Assembly: GCA_903872155.1 (NCBI GenBank)
Contig: CAIQJP010000008.1
Coordinates: 79,233-143,232, forward strand
Length of the DNA stretch: 64,000 bases
Direction: 5' to 3'
DNA from: an uncultured Actinomycetes bacterium
GTDB taxonomy: Bacteria > Actinomycetota > Acidimicrobiia > Acidimicrobiales > Ilumatobacteraceae
Shown: positions 28,011 through 36,785 of the stretch, piece by piece
Layout: the number at the start of each line of letters is the position of its first letter
Numbering within the stretch: position 1 is the first letter of the stretch
Made by a program: the position numbers and the translations under genes
Notes under the pieces: generated by a model
Told to the model about the DNA's origin: nothing
Seen by the model: only the letters and a program-made list of their open reading frames with translations
Databases searched by the model: none

Positions 28011-28805
28011 ATGAGTGATCAACCCGAGTTATTGCATTTTTCTTTAGATGATGTGAGGGTCTCTCTCTTTGCACCGTTTGGCTACTTGGCCATTGAGGAA
28101 AGCGATCAGGTGGCGGTGCTCTGGTCGTCGGACACCGAAGCCAGAAAAATTGACTCAAAGACTTTTGAAGTTCGCTGGATGAATGCGGGACCAGGCACAG
28201 CTGTTGAACTGAGCGTCCAGCGCATGGGCAGAACATCAATATGGGATGAGTGGTTGTCTGTCGTAGTTGACGGAATCCAGTGCGAAGGACGACGTTTTTC
28301 TAGTAACGGATCTGGTGGTTCGATGCAGGGTTTCGTCTTGTTTGTTCCAACCGATTTCCCATTAGTCATTCGAGCAGAATGGCCGCGAGACGAATCGGCA
28401 TTTGATGAAATGTGCGCAATAGCCGAATCAATCAGAATCCTCGTTCCTTTTGAAGATGTCGAAGGAAAATCGAGTTCTTGTCATGAGGGATTTCGTATGA
28501 GTGTTTGGCACCCAGCCGATGCCATAGTGGAAATGACTGAAGACTTCATCCAGATCGTGATTGATGGGGGAAGTTGGGTTTTGCGTCCCAGTCAAGACGA
28601 CGAATTGCCACAAGAAAAAGACCATGGTTCGGCTCTAAAAACGCTTGGCGGAATTGAAGTGAGTATGAGTCCAGGACTGGAAGGGCATAGTGCGCGAATT
28701 GTTCATGCCTCGGAAGTTTTCGGGGTCGTAGCCGAAGGCAACAATGCCACTAACCTTGAAGCGATCACCCGTTCGCTGCGTTTTCACCAATTCATCGATC
28801 AATAA
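28011..28805 (+). CDS. Unknown protein with two similar halves, in the DUF4157/AAA operon
   Basis: The 264-residue protein has no signal peptide or membrane helix. It looks like a duplication: the first half ends FPLVIRAEWPRDESAFDEMCAIAESIRIL and the second ends FGVVAEGNNATNLEAITRSLRFHQF. Each half starts with a beta-rich block and closes with a helix, somewhat like DcrB/PsbP-type (DUF1795) domains; I am not sure of this. It lies 22 bases after the DUF4157 gene and 14 before the AAA+ gene on the same strand, so it belongs to the same operon. A scaffold or adaptor role is possible. Confidence 0.6.
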   Translation: MSDQPELLHFSLDDVRVSLFAPFGYLAIEESDQVAVLWSSDTEARKIDSKTFEVRWMNAGPGTAVELSVQRMGRTSIWDEWLSVVVDGIQCEGRRFSSNGSGGSMQGFVLFVPTDFPLVIRAEWPRDESAFDEMCAIAESIRILVPFEDVEGKSSSCHEGFRMSVWHPADAIVEMTEDFIQIVIDGGSWVLRPSQDDELPQEKDHGSALKTLGGIEVSMSPGLEGHSARIVHASEVFGVVAEGNNATNLEAITRSLRFHQFIDQ

Positions 28806-28819
28806 TTATTGGATTAATC

Positions 28820-30706
28820 ATGAAATTCGGATCGTCAAAAAATACCAATCAATGGGAATTGTTTGCCGATGAGATTTTGCGCTTCGGTATTGTCAAGCAA
28901 GGGCCAGTCGGTGATGATTTAGCAAAGCAGGGTCTGCTCTTGCCAGGCTTCAAGTCGCAAGATTCAATCAACAAAGAGACTGAAAAGAATCTTGTTGCTG
29001 CTTGGAAGTTATTAGAAAATGAGATTTCTAGTAAATCCATATTTGCTTCAGCCATGCGTTTAACCCGCGCTGATGTGAATGATGCTGCTCTCGTCGCGTT
29101 ACTCGCCGCGGTTGAAATTCGACCAGAACGCCGTCGAGTTGTCGTCGGATTGGGTGGAAAAACCGAGGGCACTGTCACGCTTGGTGTCATCGCTCATGTT
29201 TTGCCCGAATCACTTTCGTCTGCTGCTCCCGATAGTCGTTTGAATCGATCGGGTTTTATCCAAGTAAGTAATACGGGGCCTTGGGCAACCCGAGAAATTC
29301 ACCTTGCACCGTCGTTGGTGTGGTCAATGCTTGGTTCACAAGACCGTGATCCCGAACTGCCCATCGACGTTGAACATCTCAACGGGGTGTCGCGAGCGAG
29401 TGACATTCAAGTTGTGTTAGTTGCCGGTCCCGATCGTTCGGCGCGTCGACAGCGAGCATTGGTTCGGCTCGGTGCCGAACGAGCCATTGCGTTGAAGGGC
29501 ACGGACGAATCAACCAATTGGGCGGCAGTCGTTCGCGAAGCCACGTTGTGTGGTGCTGCAATTCTGATTGACATTGTTGATTCTGTTCCGGCTCGAATGA
29601 AGTGGTGGATTGAGCGGGCCGATCATTTGCGTTGGGGAATCCTGTCCGAAAACCAAATCCCCTTAGAACAACTGCCCGATCGTGCGTGGGTTGACGATCA
29701 GATCACTGATCGAGTTGCGAGCGCATCGTCGGTTCTTCAGCAAATGGGCGGCGCTCTAGGTGCAGGTCACCGTTTGACGTTTACGCAACTTGACCAGATT
29801 CGCAAGTCGTTGCCAGCACTTGGTGGCGATCCGAGCCATGCGGCGCGTCGGTTAGTCACTGGTGATCTTGATCGTTTAACAACACGCATTCGACCAACTC
29901 GCTCGTGGGACGATTTGGTTTTGCCTGTTGAAGATTTTGAACGCGTACGTATGGTTGCGGCGCGTTATCGCCATCGTGACACAGTTTTAGATGAATGGGG
30001 CTTTAAGCCAATTCCATCGGCTGGTGTTGTTGCGATGTTTAGTGGCCCTCCCGGCACAGGTAAAACGATGTCGGCCGAAGTAATTGCTGCCGACTTGGGG
30101 CTTGATCTTTTCAAAGTCAACCTCGCCACGATGGTTTCAAAATACATTGGAGAAACTGAAAAGAATCTCGAACAACTTTTTGACGTTGCTGATACTGGCA
30201 ATGTTGTTCTGTTGTTTGATGAAGCTGACAGTATTTTTGGGAAGCGTAGTGAGGTGTCTGATGCGCAGGACCGTTACGCAAACCTTGAAGTGTCGTACTT
30301 GCTGCAACGTATTGAGCGATTTGATGGGTTGGTCATCTTGACAACCAACCTCAGTAGCAATATCGACAATGCATTCTTGCGACGTATTCATGTCGTCGTT
30401 GATTTTCAAGCTCCCGATGAAGGTGAGCGACGTACTTTGTGGTTGAAAGCCTTACCAAGCGATGCTCCACAAAATGATGTCGACATTGACTTCTGTTCGC
30501 AGTTCAAGTTGTCTGGTGCCGATATTCGTTCAGTTGCACTCGGCGCAGCATTCAGGGCTGCAGATGAAAAGAAGTCCATTTCTATGTCTCATGTTGTGAC
30601 TGCACTGTTCGACGAAATGCGCAAACAAGGCCGACTCGTCGATCGTTCGGCTTTTGCTCCGTATGGTGCGTTGTTGCCAGCTGAAGGTCCAGTTCGTCGT
30701 CCCTGA
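28820..30706 (+). CDS. AAA+ ATPase of the eCIS-associated type
   Basis: The 628-residue protein has an N-terminal non-catalytic domain (about 20-330) in which RRRVVVGLGGKTEGTV, RSGFIQVSN and HLAPSLVWSMLGSQD fit the pattern of ATPases next to contractile injection systems (Afp15-like). The AAA+ module has Walker A GPPGTGKT (from residue 409), Walker B VVLLFDEADSIFGKR, sensor LTTNLSSN and an arginine finger in AFLRRIHVV. It would remodel or disassemble a protein complex in the cytoplasm. In eCIS loci this gene normally sits beside sheath and tube genes, but here none is visible in 25 kb on either side. It closes a four-gene operon. Confidence 0.9.
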   Translation: MKFGSSKNTNQWELFADEILRFGIVKQGPVGDDLAKQGLLLPGFKSQDSINKETEKNLVAAWKLLENEISSKSIFASAMRLTRADVNDAALVALLAAVEIRPERRRVVVGLGGKTEGTVTLGVIAHVLPESLSSAAPDSRLNRSGFIQVSNTGPWATREIHLAPSLVWSMLGSQDRDPELPIDVEHLNGVSRASDIQVVLVAGPDRSARRQRALVRLGAERAIALKGTDESTNWAAVVREATLCGAAILIDIVDSVPARMKWWIERADHLRWGILSENQIPLEQLPDRAWVDDQITDRVASASSVLQQMGGALGAGHRLTFTQLDQIRKSLPALGGDPSHAARRLVTGDLDRLTTRIRPTRSWDDLVLPVEDFERVRMVAARYRHRDTVLDEWGFKPIPSAGVVAMFSGPPGTGKTMSAEVIAADLGLDLFKVNLATMVSKYIGETEKNLEQLFDVADTGNVVLLFDEADSIFGKRSEVSDAQDRYANLEVSYLLQRIERFDGLVILTTNLSSNIDNAFLRRIHVVVDFQAPDEGERRTLWLKALPSDAPQNDVDIDFCSQFKLSGADIRSVALGAAFRAADEKKSISMSHVVTALFDEMRKQGRLVDRSAFAPYGALLPAEGPVRRP

Positions 30707-30730
30707 TCACGTTGCGATTGCCTTGCTTAG

Positions 30731-30752
30731 GTCACATCCACCCGTTTGTGAC
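30731..30752 (+). terminator. Possible weak hairpin after the AAA+ gene
   Basis: GTCACA (30731-30736) and TGTGAC (30747-30752) can pair around a ten-base loop, 25 bases after the AAA+ stop. No U-run follows, so it is a weak terminator candidate. Confidence 0.25.
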
Positions 30753-30815
30753 AAGTGAGTGGGTAGGGTGACCGAGCCGGGACGATGGTTCGTCCGAGCG
30801 ATGCGTGTCATCCCA

Positions 30816-30836
30816 GACAGGTTCGCGGCACCTGTC
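30816..30836 (+). promoter_or_regulatory. Leader hairpin directly before the helicase ribosome binding site
   Basis: GACAGGT (30816-30822) pairs perfectly with ACCTGTC (30830-30836) around TCGCGGC. AAAGGAA follows at once as the ribosome binding site, 10 bases before ATG 30854. A stem at this place could tune translation, for example at low temperature. Confidence 0.4.
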
Positions 30837-30853
30837 AAAGGAAACACCCCATC

Positions 30854-32368
30854 ATGTCCCCATCCACTTCAACTGGTCGTTCGACCACGCCCCGACGACG
30901 CCCCGAAGGCGGTTCGCCTGCTGGCGGAGCGTCCTCAGCAGCACGTCCATCGTCTGGTGGCCGCCCTTCAGCTGGCAAAGCCCGAAGCAAATCAACCAAT
31001 CAATCTCGGGCCAAGTCGGCATCGCGTCGCGATGATCGTCGCGGTTTCCGTTCCGAAAATGGTTCGGCGACTGCTTCTAATTTTGCTCCCAAGAAGCCAA
31101 CGATTATTCCGATCGAAGTTGGCCCCGATAACGGATTCGTCAAAATTGGCGTGCCTGCAAATCTCGCCGGCATCCTTGCGGCAACTGGAGTCACCGAACC
31201 TTTTTCGATTCAAAGCGTGACCTTGCCCGACTCGCTATCTGGTCGTGACGTTCTTGGTCAGGGTCGTACTGGTTCAGGTAAAACTCTTGCATTCGCATTG
31301 CCTTTGATTGCCCGTTTAGCTGCCACCAAAGTTGCGCGTCAGGCCAATCGTCCACGGGCATTGATCTTGGTGCCTACTCGTGAATTAGCAACACAGGTTG
31401 CTGCAGTGATTGATCCATTGGCAACTGCTTGTGGTTTGCGCGTCATCACCGTTTTTGGTGGTGTCGGTCATGGACCACAGCGCGATGGACTTCGTGCGGG
31501 TGCAGAAATTGTTGTTGCATGCCCAGGTCGTTTGGTTGATCACATGGGTGAGGGCGACGCCAAGCTTGATCGCATCGAAATCACCATCATTGACGAAGCC
31601 GACCATATGGCCGATCAAGGTTTCTTGCCCATGGTGAAGCGAATTCTTGACGCAACTCCAAAGGTTGGTCAGCGCATGTTGTTCTCGGCCACGCTTGCCG
31701 GTGGCGTTGATGCAATTGTGTCGCGTTACTTAGATAACCCGGTGTCGCATGCTGCTGAAGTTGAAGCACCAGTGTTGTTGGATCACAGTGTTTTAGTGAT
31801 TGAAGATGCCGATCGTTTGGAAGCCGTTGCTGAATTGGCTCGCAAAGAACGCGTTGTGATCTTCACACGTACCAAGCACCGTGCCAAGCAGATGGCCGCA
31901 AAGCTTCAGACCTTCGGAATCAATGCAGTTGATATGCATGGCAACTTGTCGCAAACTGCGCGCGAACGTAACTTGGCCGCTTTTGCTAGTGGCTCAGCTT
32001 CTGCATTAGTAGCGACCGACATTGCTGCTCGCGGAATTCATGTCGATGATGTGCCGTTGGTTGTCCACGCCGATCCGCCGATCGAGCACAAGGCGTACAC
32101 CCACCGTTCGGGCCGTACGGCTCGTGCCGGTGCAGCTGGTCGCGTAATCACTGTTGCTTCAACATCACAAGTGAGTGAAGTGAAGCAGTTGTTGCAGAAG
32201 GCTGGCGTGACTGCAACATGGACGGGAATCGATGTTTCGAACATGACGGGTCGTCCGTCTGGTCGTTCGGCTGGTCGTGGTGGCGTACGTGCTGACGGCC
32301 GTCAAGGTGGTCGTCCCGGGGCTCGAAGCGGAACCGCTCGCGGCAACGGTGGCCGTCCCCGCCGCTAA
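30854..32368 (+). CDS. DEAD-box RNA helicase
   Basis: From ATG 30854 the protein has 504 residues. After a low-complexity basic N-terminus (about 1-85, Ser/Arg/Gly-rich) come the motifs in order: Q-motif region EPFSIQSVTLPD, Walker A GRTGSGKT (about 137), PTRELA, DEAD at 247-250 (IIDEADHMADQGF), FSATL, and the C-terminal domain with VATDIAARGIHVDDV and HRSGRTARAG. A Gly/Arg-rich tail ends the chain. It unwinds structured RNA, like RhlE or DeaD enzymes of cold adaptation and ribosome assembly. A leader hairpin before its ribosome binding site and a strong palindrome after it (32377-32431) may regulate it. The true class (RhlE or DeaD) is not decided. Confidence 0.93.
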   Translation: MSPSTSTGRSTTPRRRPEGGSPAGGASSAARPSSGGRPSAGKARSKSTNQSRAKSASRRDDRRGFRSENGSATASNFAPKKPTIIPIEVGPDNGFVKIGVPANLAGILAATGVTEPFSIQSVTLPDSLSGRDVLGQGRTGSGKTLAFALPLIARLAATKVARQANRPRALILVPTRELATQVAAVIDPLATACGLRVITVFGGVGHGPQRDGLRAGAEIVVACPGRLVDHMGEGDAKLDRIEITIIDEADHMADQGFLPMVKRILDATPKVGQRMLFSATLAGGVDAIVSRYLDNPVSHAAEVEAPVLLDHSVLVIEDADRLEAVAELARKERVVIFTRTKHRAKQMAAKLQTFGINAVDMHGNLSQTARERNLAAFASGSASALVATDIAARGIHVDDVPLVVHADPPIEHKAYTHRSGRTARAGAAGRVITVASTSQVSEVKQLLQKAGVTATWTGIDVSNMTGRPSGRSAGRGGVRADGRQGGRPGARSGTARGNGGRPRR

Positions 32369-32376
32369 ATCCCCCT

Positions 32377-32431
32377 GTGATTCTGGTGTGGTTTTATTCG
32401 GTAATAGCGAATAAAACGACACCAGAATCAC
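32377..32431. terminator. Near-perfect 24-bp stem between convergent helicase and prfC genes
   Basis: The left arm (32377-32400, starting GTGATTCTGG) pairs with the right arm (32408-32431, ending CCAGAATCAC) at 23 of 24 positions, around the loop GTAATAG. Both genes end at this point (stops at 32368 and 32450). A bidirectional terminator is the simplest reading; the stem is long for one. Confidence 0.65.
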
Positions 32432-32449
32432 AATGAAATGTGAGTGTTA

Positions 32450-34042
32450 TTACGAGTCGGGTTGACCGTCAAACACTAATTTGAGCGTCAACTCGGGTTC
32501 ATCTTTTTCGAGTCGTTGCAATCGATACTTGTTTTCAAACAGCGCAACCATTTCGTTATCACTGCGATACAAAATTCGGATTCCGCCGATTTGGCGCAAG
32601 CGATCAGCGCTGGCCTTATCGGTGATTCGCATTGCTTGATACGGCGACGAGATGATTTCGGTCGGAGCACTGAACTCGCTCGACAATCGGTAAGCAAATA
32701 CTTCGAACTGCAAAACACCAACTGCAGCGAGCACTGGTTCGGTGTCGCCGAAGTCGAGGTCGCGCAACACTTGAACAACGCCTTCTTGGTCAAGTTGTTC
32801 AATTCCTTTACGGAACTGCTTAATCTTGCTGCGATCAAGGGGGCGTGCGCTGGCAAAGACTTCAGGTGCGAAACGCGGAACGCCCGGAAACTCAACTTTT
32901 TTACCGGCATAAATTGTGTCACCAATACGCAGATCGCCAGCATTGACAAGTCCAATGATGTCGCCAGGAAAAGCTTCTTCAATCGTTTCGCGGTCATTGC
33001 CAAAAGCAGTCGTCACATATTTGGTTCCAACTGCACGGCCCGATCGGGTGCATTCAATATCCATGCCGCGTTCAAAATGTCCCGAACAAACTCGAGCGAA
33101 TGCCAAGCGGTCGCGGTGGTTCGGGTCCATGTTGGCTTGAATTTTGAAAACAAAACCAGAGAAAGGACTTTCAAGAACCCGTTCATTCTCTGCGATATCA
33201 AAACGCGGTAACGGCGGGGGAGCAAGTTCGGCAACTGCATCAAGTAGTGCGCGAACTCCGAAGTTGGTCAGTGCAGATCCAACGAAAACCGGTGTGCTCT
33301 TTCCTGCTAAGAACGATGGCAAATCAACGTTGGCCTCAATTGCATCGAGCAACGAACATGAGTCAAGTGCAACTTTCCAAGCATCGCCTTCTTCGGCGGC
33401 TGCTCGTTCGGCATCAATGATTTCCTCAGGTGCTTCAGCAGCACCGCGCGCGGTACGCGTGTATTTGGTGAAGAGACCGGTGCGGCGATCAATCGTTCCG
33501 CGAAAGTCTCCAGGTTGTCCGACCGGCCAAGTAGCCGGCGTCGCACGCAATCCGATTTGTTGTTCAACTTCGTCGAGCAGTTCAAGTGGATCGCGACCAG
33601 GACGGTCGAACTTGTTAAAGAATGTCAGCACGGGCAAGTTACGCGAGCGACACACATTAAAGAGTTTCAAAGTTTGGGCTTCGATTCCCTTGGCAGTATC
33701 AAGCACCATGATGACGGCATCAACAGCCGCGAGAACGCGATAAGTGTCTTCGCTGAAGTCGCGGTGGCCAGGTGTGTCGAGCAAATTGAAGACGTGGTCG
33801 CCATATGGAAATTGCAGAACAGTCGATGAAATGGAGATGCCGCGCTGGCGTTCCATCTCCATCCAGTCAGATGTGGCCGAACGCTGACCGGCGCGAGCCC
33901 GAACTGAACCAGCATCTTGAATAGCGCCCGCATACAACAAGAATTTTTCGGTCAGGCTGGTTTTGCCGGCATCAGGGTGGCTGATGATGGCGAAAGTTCG
34001 GCGCCTGAGGGCTTCTTCTGAGATGTTGGCACCGTTTTCCAT
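32450..34042 (-). CDS. prfC: Peptide chain release factor 3
   Basis: The 530-residue GTPase has G1 SHPDAGKTS, switch region RQRGISISSTVLQF, G3 DTPGHRDF and G4 NKFDRPGRDP, followed by domain II (PVFVGSALTNFGVRALLDAV) and the C-terminal region SSEFSAPTEIISSPYQAMRIT of RF3. The length matches the family. RF3 removes RF1 and RF2 from the ribosome after peptide release and uses GTP. It is a stand-alone gene, and its end faces the helicase end across the palindrome at 32377. Confidence 0.95.
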   Translation of the reverse strand: MENGANISEEALRRRTFAIISHPDAGKTSLTEKFLLYAGAIQDAGSVRARAGQRSATSDWMEMERQRGISISSTVLQFPYGDHVFNLLDTPGHRDFSEDTYRVLAAVDAVIMVLDTAKGIEAQTLKLFNVCRSRNLPVLTFFNKFDRPGRDPLELLDEVEQQIGLRATPATWPVGQPGDFRGTIDRRTGLFTKYTRTARGAAEAPEEIIDAERAAAEEGDAWKVALDSCSLLDAIEANVDLPSFLAGKSTPVFVGSALTNFGVRALLDAVAELAPPPLPRFDIAENERVLESPFSGFVFKIQANMDPNHRDRLAFARVCSGHFERGMDIECTRSGRAVGTKYVTTAFGNDRETIEEAFPGDIIGLVNAGDLRIGDTIYAGKKVEFPGVPRFAPEVFASARPLDRSKIKQFRKGIEQLDQEGVVQVLRDLDFGDTEPVLAAVGVLQFEVFAYRLSSEFSAPTEIISSPYQAMRITDKASADRLRQIGGIRILYRSDNEMVALFENKYRLQRLEKDEPELTLKLVFDGQPDS

Positions 34043-34095
34043 GGCATCACGAGGGTACAGGCAGACGAGTGAGTCTTAGGTGAACTGGCGATGGC

Positions 34096-34683
34096 CTAGG
34101 CCGATTTTGCGACAAACATTTCTGAAGTCAGGTTCGTCACGACGTGTTCGGTTCGTGAGCCGAGGGCAAAAAAGAGTTGGCGGAGCGAGTTATATGACAA
34201 GAAGATTCCGATGGCGGTAAATCGATCTTCGTTCATTTTGGTGCGTTCAACAGAAAACCAACGCTGAAACTGAACCTCAAGGACGTGGTCACGTTCGCGC
34301 ATGACTTCTTTGGCCACCGCCCAATTCGAACTCAATTGATCAACGGCCTCAACGAGTGGCCCGTAGGTGCGAATCAAACTGACGCGCAGACCAACCAAGG
34401 TCTTGAGGCGGCTAGGTAGATCGCCCACCGGCACATCAAGGGTGAGCATGTGTTCGACGTGAGGCTGAATTTGCTGGTATGAAACAGAAATGAGTTCGCC
34501 AAGTGATTCGAAATATCGCGTGAATGTTCGTTCTGAGATTCCGGCACGAGCAGCGATATCGGCGGCCGTGAGATTGACTCGCCCTTCAGTAACAAGATCG
34601 ATAATGGCGTTGATGGCAGCTTCTTTGCCCTTGCGGACGCGCTCGTGGCGTCCATCAAGTTTGTGAATCGAAGCACCGCTCAT
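34096..34683 (-). CDS. TetR-family transcriptional regulator
   Basis: From ATG 34683 the protein has 195 residues; ATG 34701 gives six more. The TetR helix-turn-helix region is near the N-terminus: RKGKEAAINAIIDLVTEGRVNLTAADIAARAGISERTFTRYFESLGELI. The C-terminal ligand domain is helical. It is divergent from the class-V aminotransferase gene at 34752, with only about 50-70 bases between the starts, so it probably represses that gene and itself. The inducer is unknown. Confidence 0.85.
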   Translation of the reverse strand: MSGASIHKLDGRHERVRKGKEAAINAIIDLVTEGRVNLTAADIAARAGISERTFTRYFESLGELISVSYQQIQPHVEHMLTLDVPVGDLPSRLKTLVGLRVSLIRTYGPLVEAVDQLSSNWAVAKEVMRERDHVLEVQFQRWFSVERTKMNEDRFTAIGIFLSYNSLRQLFFALGSRTEHVVTNLTSEMFVAKSA

Positions 34684-34751
34684 GAGGACCACAATAGCCA
34701 TGTAGCGCGCACTACTCTGAATTGAGATTGCATCAGAAAGACGGTGTTCCC

Positions 34752-36026
34752 ATGGTTCTTGATATCGCCAAAGTACGGGCTCAATTTCCCGCATTAGCCC
34801 TCACCGATCGTGGTGGCCCTCGGGTCTATCTTGATAATCCTGCTGGAACCCAGGTGCCACAGATTGTCGTTGACCGAATGGTCTCGGCACTTGTTGATTC
34901 AAACGCCAACATGAACGGCAATTTCCGAACCTCGCGTGAAGCCACCGATATCTCACGGCAAGCACATCTCGCGATGGCCGATTTTTTCAATGCCAAGTCG
35001 GAAAATGAAGTGATTTTCGGGCCCAATATGACGTCGTTGACTTTCATGATGACTCGGGTTTTGGCTTCGCAGTTTTCGCCAGGTGATGAAATCATCCTGA
35101 CGCAAATGGAGCACGACGGTAATGCTTCACCGTGGCGCATCATGGCTGAAGAAAACGGACTCATTGTGAAGCGTCTTGAATTTGATCGCAACACGTACGA
35201 GATAGATCTTGGTCTGCTGGATTCACTGATTACTCCACGAACGAAATTTGCCGCGATCAACTACTCGAGCAATATTCTCGGAACGATCAACGATGTGAAA
35301 GCGATGTGTACGAAATATCGTGCCGCCGGAATTCTGACGTACGTCGATGCAGTTCAGTTTGCTCCACATGGGGCGATCGATGTACAGGATCTTGGTTGTG
35401 ATTTCTTGGTGACGTCGGCATACAAGTTCTATGGACCACATCAAGGCGTGTTGTGGGGTCGTGAAGAACTCTTGAATCGTTTGCCGGCTTACAAATTACG
35501 CGTTGTAAAAGACGTGTCGCCTGGCCGCTACGAGACAGGTACTCAGTCATTAGAGGGCCAAGCCGGAACCCATGGAGCGCTCGAGTACATGCAGTGGGTC
35601 GGAACGACGATGGGCCACGAGCATCTGAATGACAATCCCAGTCATCGTCAGCGTACGAAAGAAATTCACGCGGGCCTAAAAGCGATGGCTATCTACGATC
35701 GCATGCTGGTTGGTCATTTGATTACTGGTTTACAGCGATTGCCCGGTATTGAAGTGCGCGGAATCACCAACCCCGAGCGATTTATTCACCGAGTACCAAC
35801 TGTTTCCATTACTCGCCCCGACCTTGTTCCATCTGAACTCGCCAAGTTTTTAGATGAACATGGGGTCTACGTGTGGGACGGACATTCGTACGGAATTGAT
35901 GTCATTGAATGGCTGGGGCTGCAAGATCGTGGGGGAGTCGTGCGTATTGGGCCGACTCATTACAACACAGTTGAAGAAATCGACATAGCATTGTCGCTTA
36001 TTGGCGATTTCGTGAGCCGTTTGTAA
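34752..36026 (+). CDS. Class V aminotransferase, cysteine-desulfurase-like (TIGR01976 type)
   Basis: The 424-residue protein starts MVLDIAKVRAQFPALALTDRGGPRVYLDNPAG and carries the class-V signature HDGNASPWRIMAEENGL, IDVQDLGCDFLVTSAYKFYGPHQGVLWG (PLP-lysine in SAYKFYGPHQG) and a C-terminal LDEHGVYVWDGHSYG. These fit the cysteine desulfurase-like TIGR01976 group. It lacks the conserved active-site Cys loop that SufS and IscS enzymes have, so a desulfurase role is not secure. It is likely controlled by the divergent TetR gene. Confidence 0.85.
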   Translation: MVLDIAKVRAQFPALALTDRGGPRVYLDNPAGTQVPQIVVDRMVSALVDSNANMNGNFRTSREATDISRQAHLAMADFFNAKSENEVIFGPNMTSLTFMMTRVLASQFSPGDEIILTQMEHDGNASPWRIMAEENGLIVKRLEFDRNTYEIDLGLLDSLITPRTKFAAINYSSNILGTINDVKAMCTKYRAAGILTYVDAVQFAPHGAIDVQDLGCDFLVTSAYKFYGPHQGVLWGREELLNRLPAYKLRVVKDVSPGRYETGTQSLEGQAGTHGALEYMQWVGTTMGHEHLNDNPSHRQRTKEIHAGLKAMAIYDRMLVGHLITGLQRLPGIEVRGITNPERFIHRVPTVSITRPDLVPSELAKFLDEHGVYVWDGHSYGIDVIEWLGLQDRGGVVRIGPTHYNTVEEIDIALSLIGDFVSRL

Positions 36027-36084
36027 CAGCTTTTAGGGATCAATGGTAGGAATTCCACGAGTAGTTGGCGGCTAAGTTGTTGGT

Positions 36085-36780
36085 ATGTCCGAACAAGGTG
36101 AACGCCACTTCAGCCATCGCATCGGGCTTCTGCGGGCGATGGTGCTTGGGGCAAACGATGGCATCATCTCGACGGCGTGTTTGATTCTGGGTGTTGCTGC
36201 CGCTCATGCGAGTGGACACGCAATTCTTGTCGCCGGAACTGCCGGTCTTGTCGCTGGCGCGGCTTCGATGGCGATTGGCGAATATGTCTCGGTGAGTTCG
36301 CAACGAGATTCTGAACAAGCTGATATCAAGAAAGAGATTTGGGAGTTGGAAAATACTCCCGAGCGTGAATTGGCCGAACTCACTGGCATCTATCAATCCA
36401 AAGGTTTGACTCCCGAGTTGGCGCGTGAAGTCGCCGAAGAACTCACGAAACACGATGCATTAACGATTCACTTGGCTGAAGAGTTAGGGATTTCGGCGCA
36501 CAATATGGCGCGTCCGATTCAGGCCGCTTTGAGTTCGGCGGGCTCATTTTCGGTCGGAGCAGGTATTCCACTATTGGCTTCATCGCTCGCGAATGACTCA
36601 AACCGTATTTGGCTCACCATCGTGGTGGTGTTCGTTGCACTGCTTGGCCTCGGCGCCAGTTCGGCGACGTTTGGTGGAGCACACCCCGTGAAGCCAGTCT
36701 TGCGAATTGTTTTAGGTGGCGGTGCTGCAATGGCATTCACCATGGCAATCGGCAGTTTGTTTGGCGCGACTGTCGGTTAA
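36085..36780 (+). CDS. VIT1/CCC1-family metal ion transporter
   Basis: The 231-residue protein has the VIT1 start: HRIGLLRAMVLGANDGIISTACLILGVAAA, then AGAASMAIGEYVSVSSQRDSEQADIKKE, a cytoplasmic helical loop of about 80 residues, and three C-terminal helices. The GANDGI and MAIGEYVS motifs are conserved in these proton-coupled Fe2+/Mn2+ exporters. It would detoxify or store iron or manganese. The SelO gene follows convergently, six bases past its stop. Confidence 0.9.
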   Translation: MSEQGERHFSHRIGLLRAMVLGANDGIISTACLILGVAAAHASGHAILVAGTAGLVAGAASMAIGEYVSVSSQRDSEQADIKKEIWELENTPERELAELTGIYQSKGLTPELAREVAEELTKHDALTIHLAEELGISAHNMARPIQAALSSAGSFSVGAGIPLLASSLANDSNRIWLTIVVVFVALLGLGASSATFGGAHPVKPVLRIVLGGGAAMAFTMAIGSLFGATVG

Positions 36781-36785
36781 CCGAT

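Noticed and set aside
32516..33211. 231-codon open frame antisense to prfC
   Set aside because: The opposite strand is a clear RF3 with all GTPase motifs.
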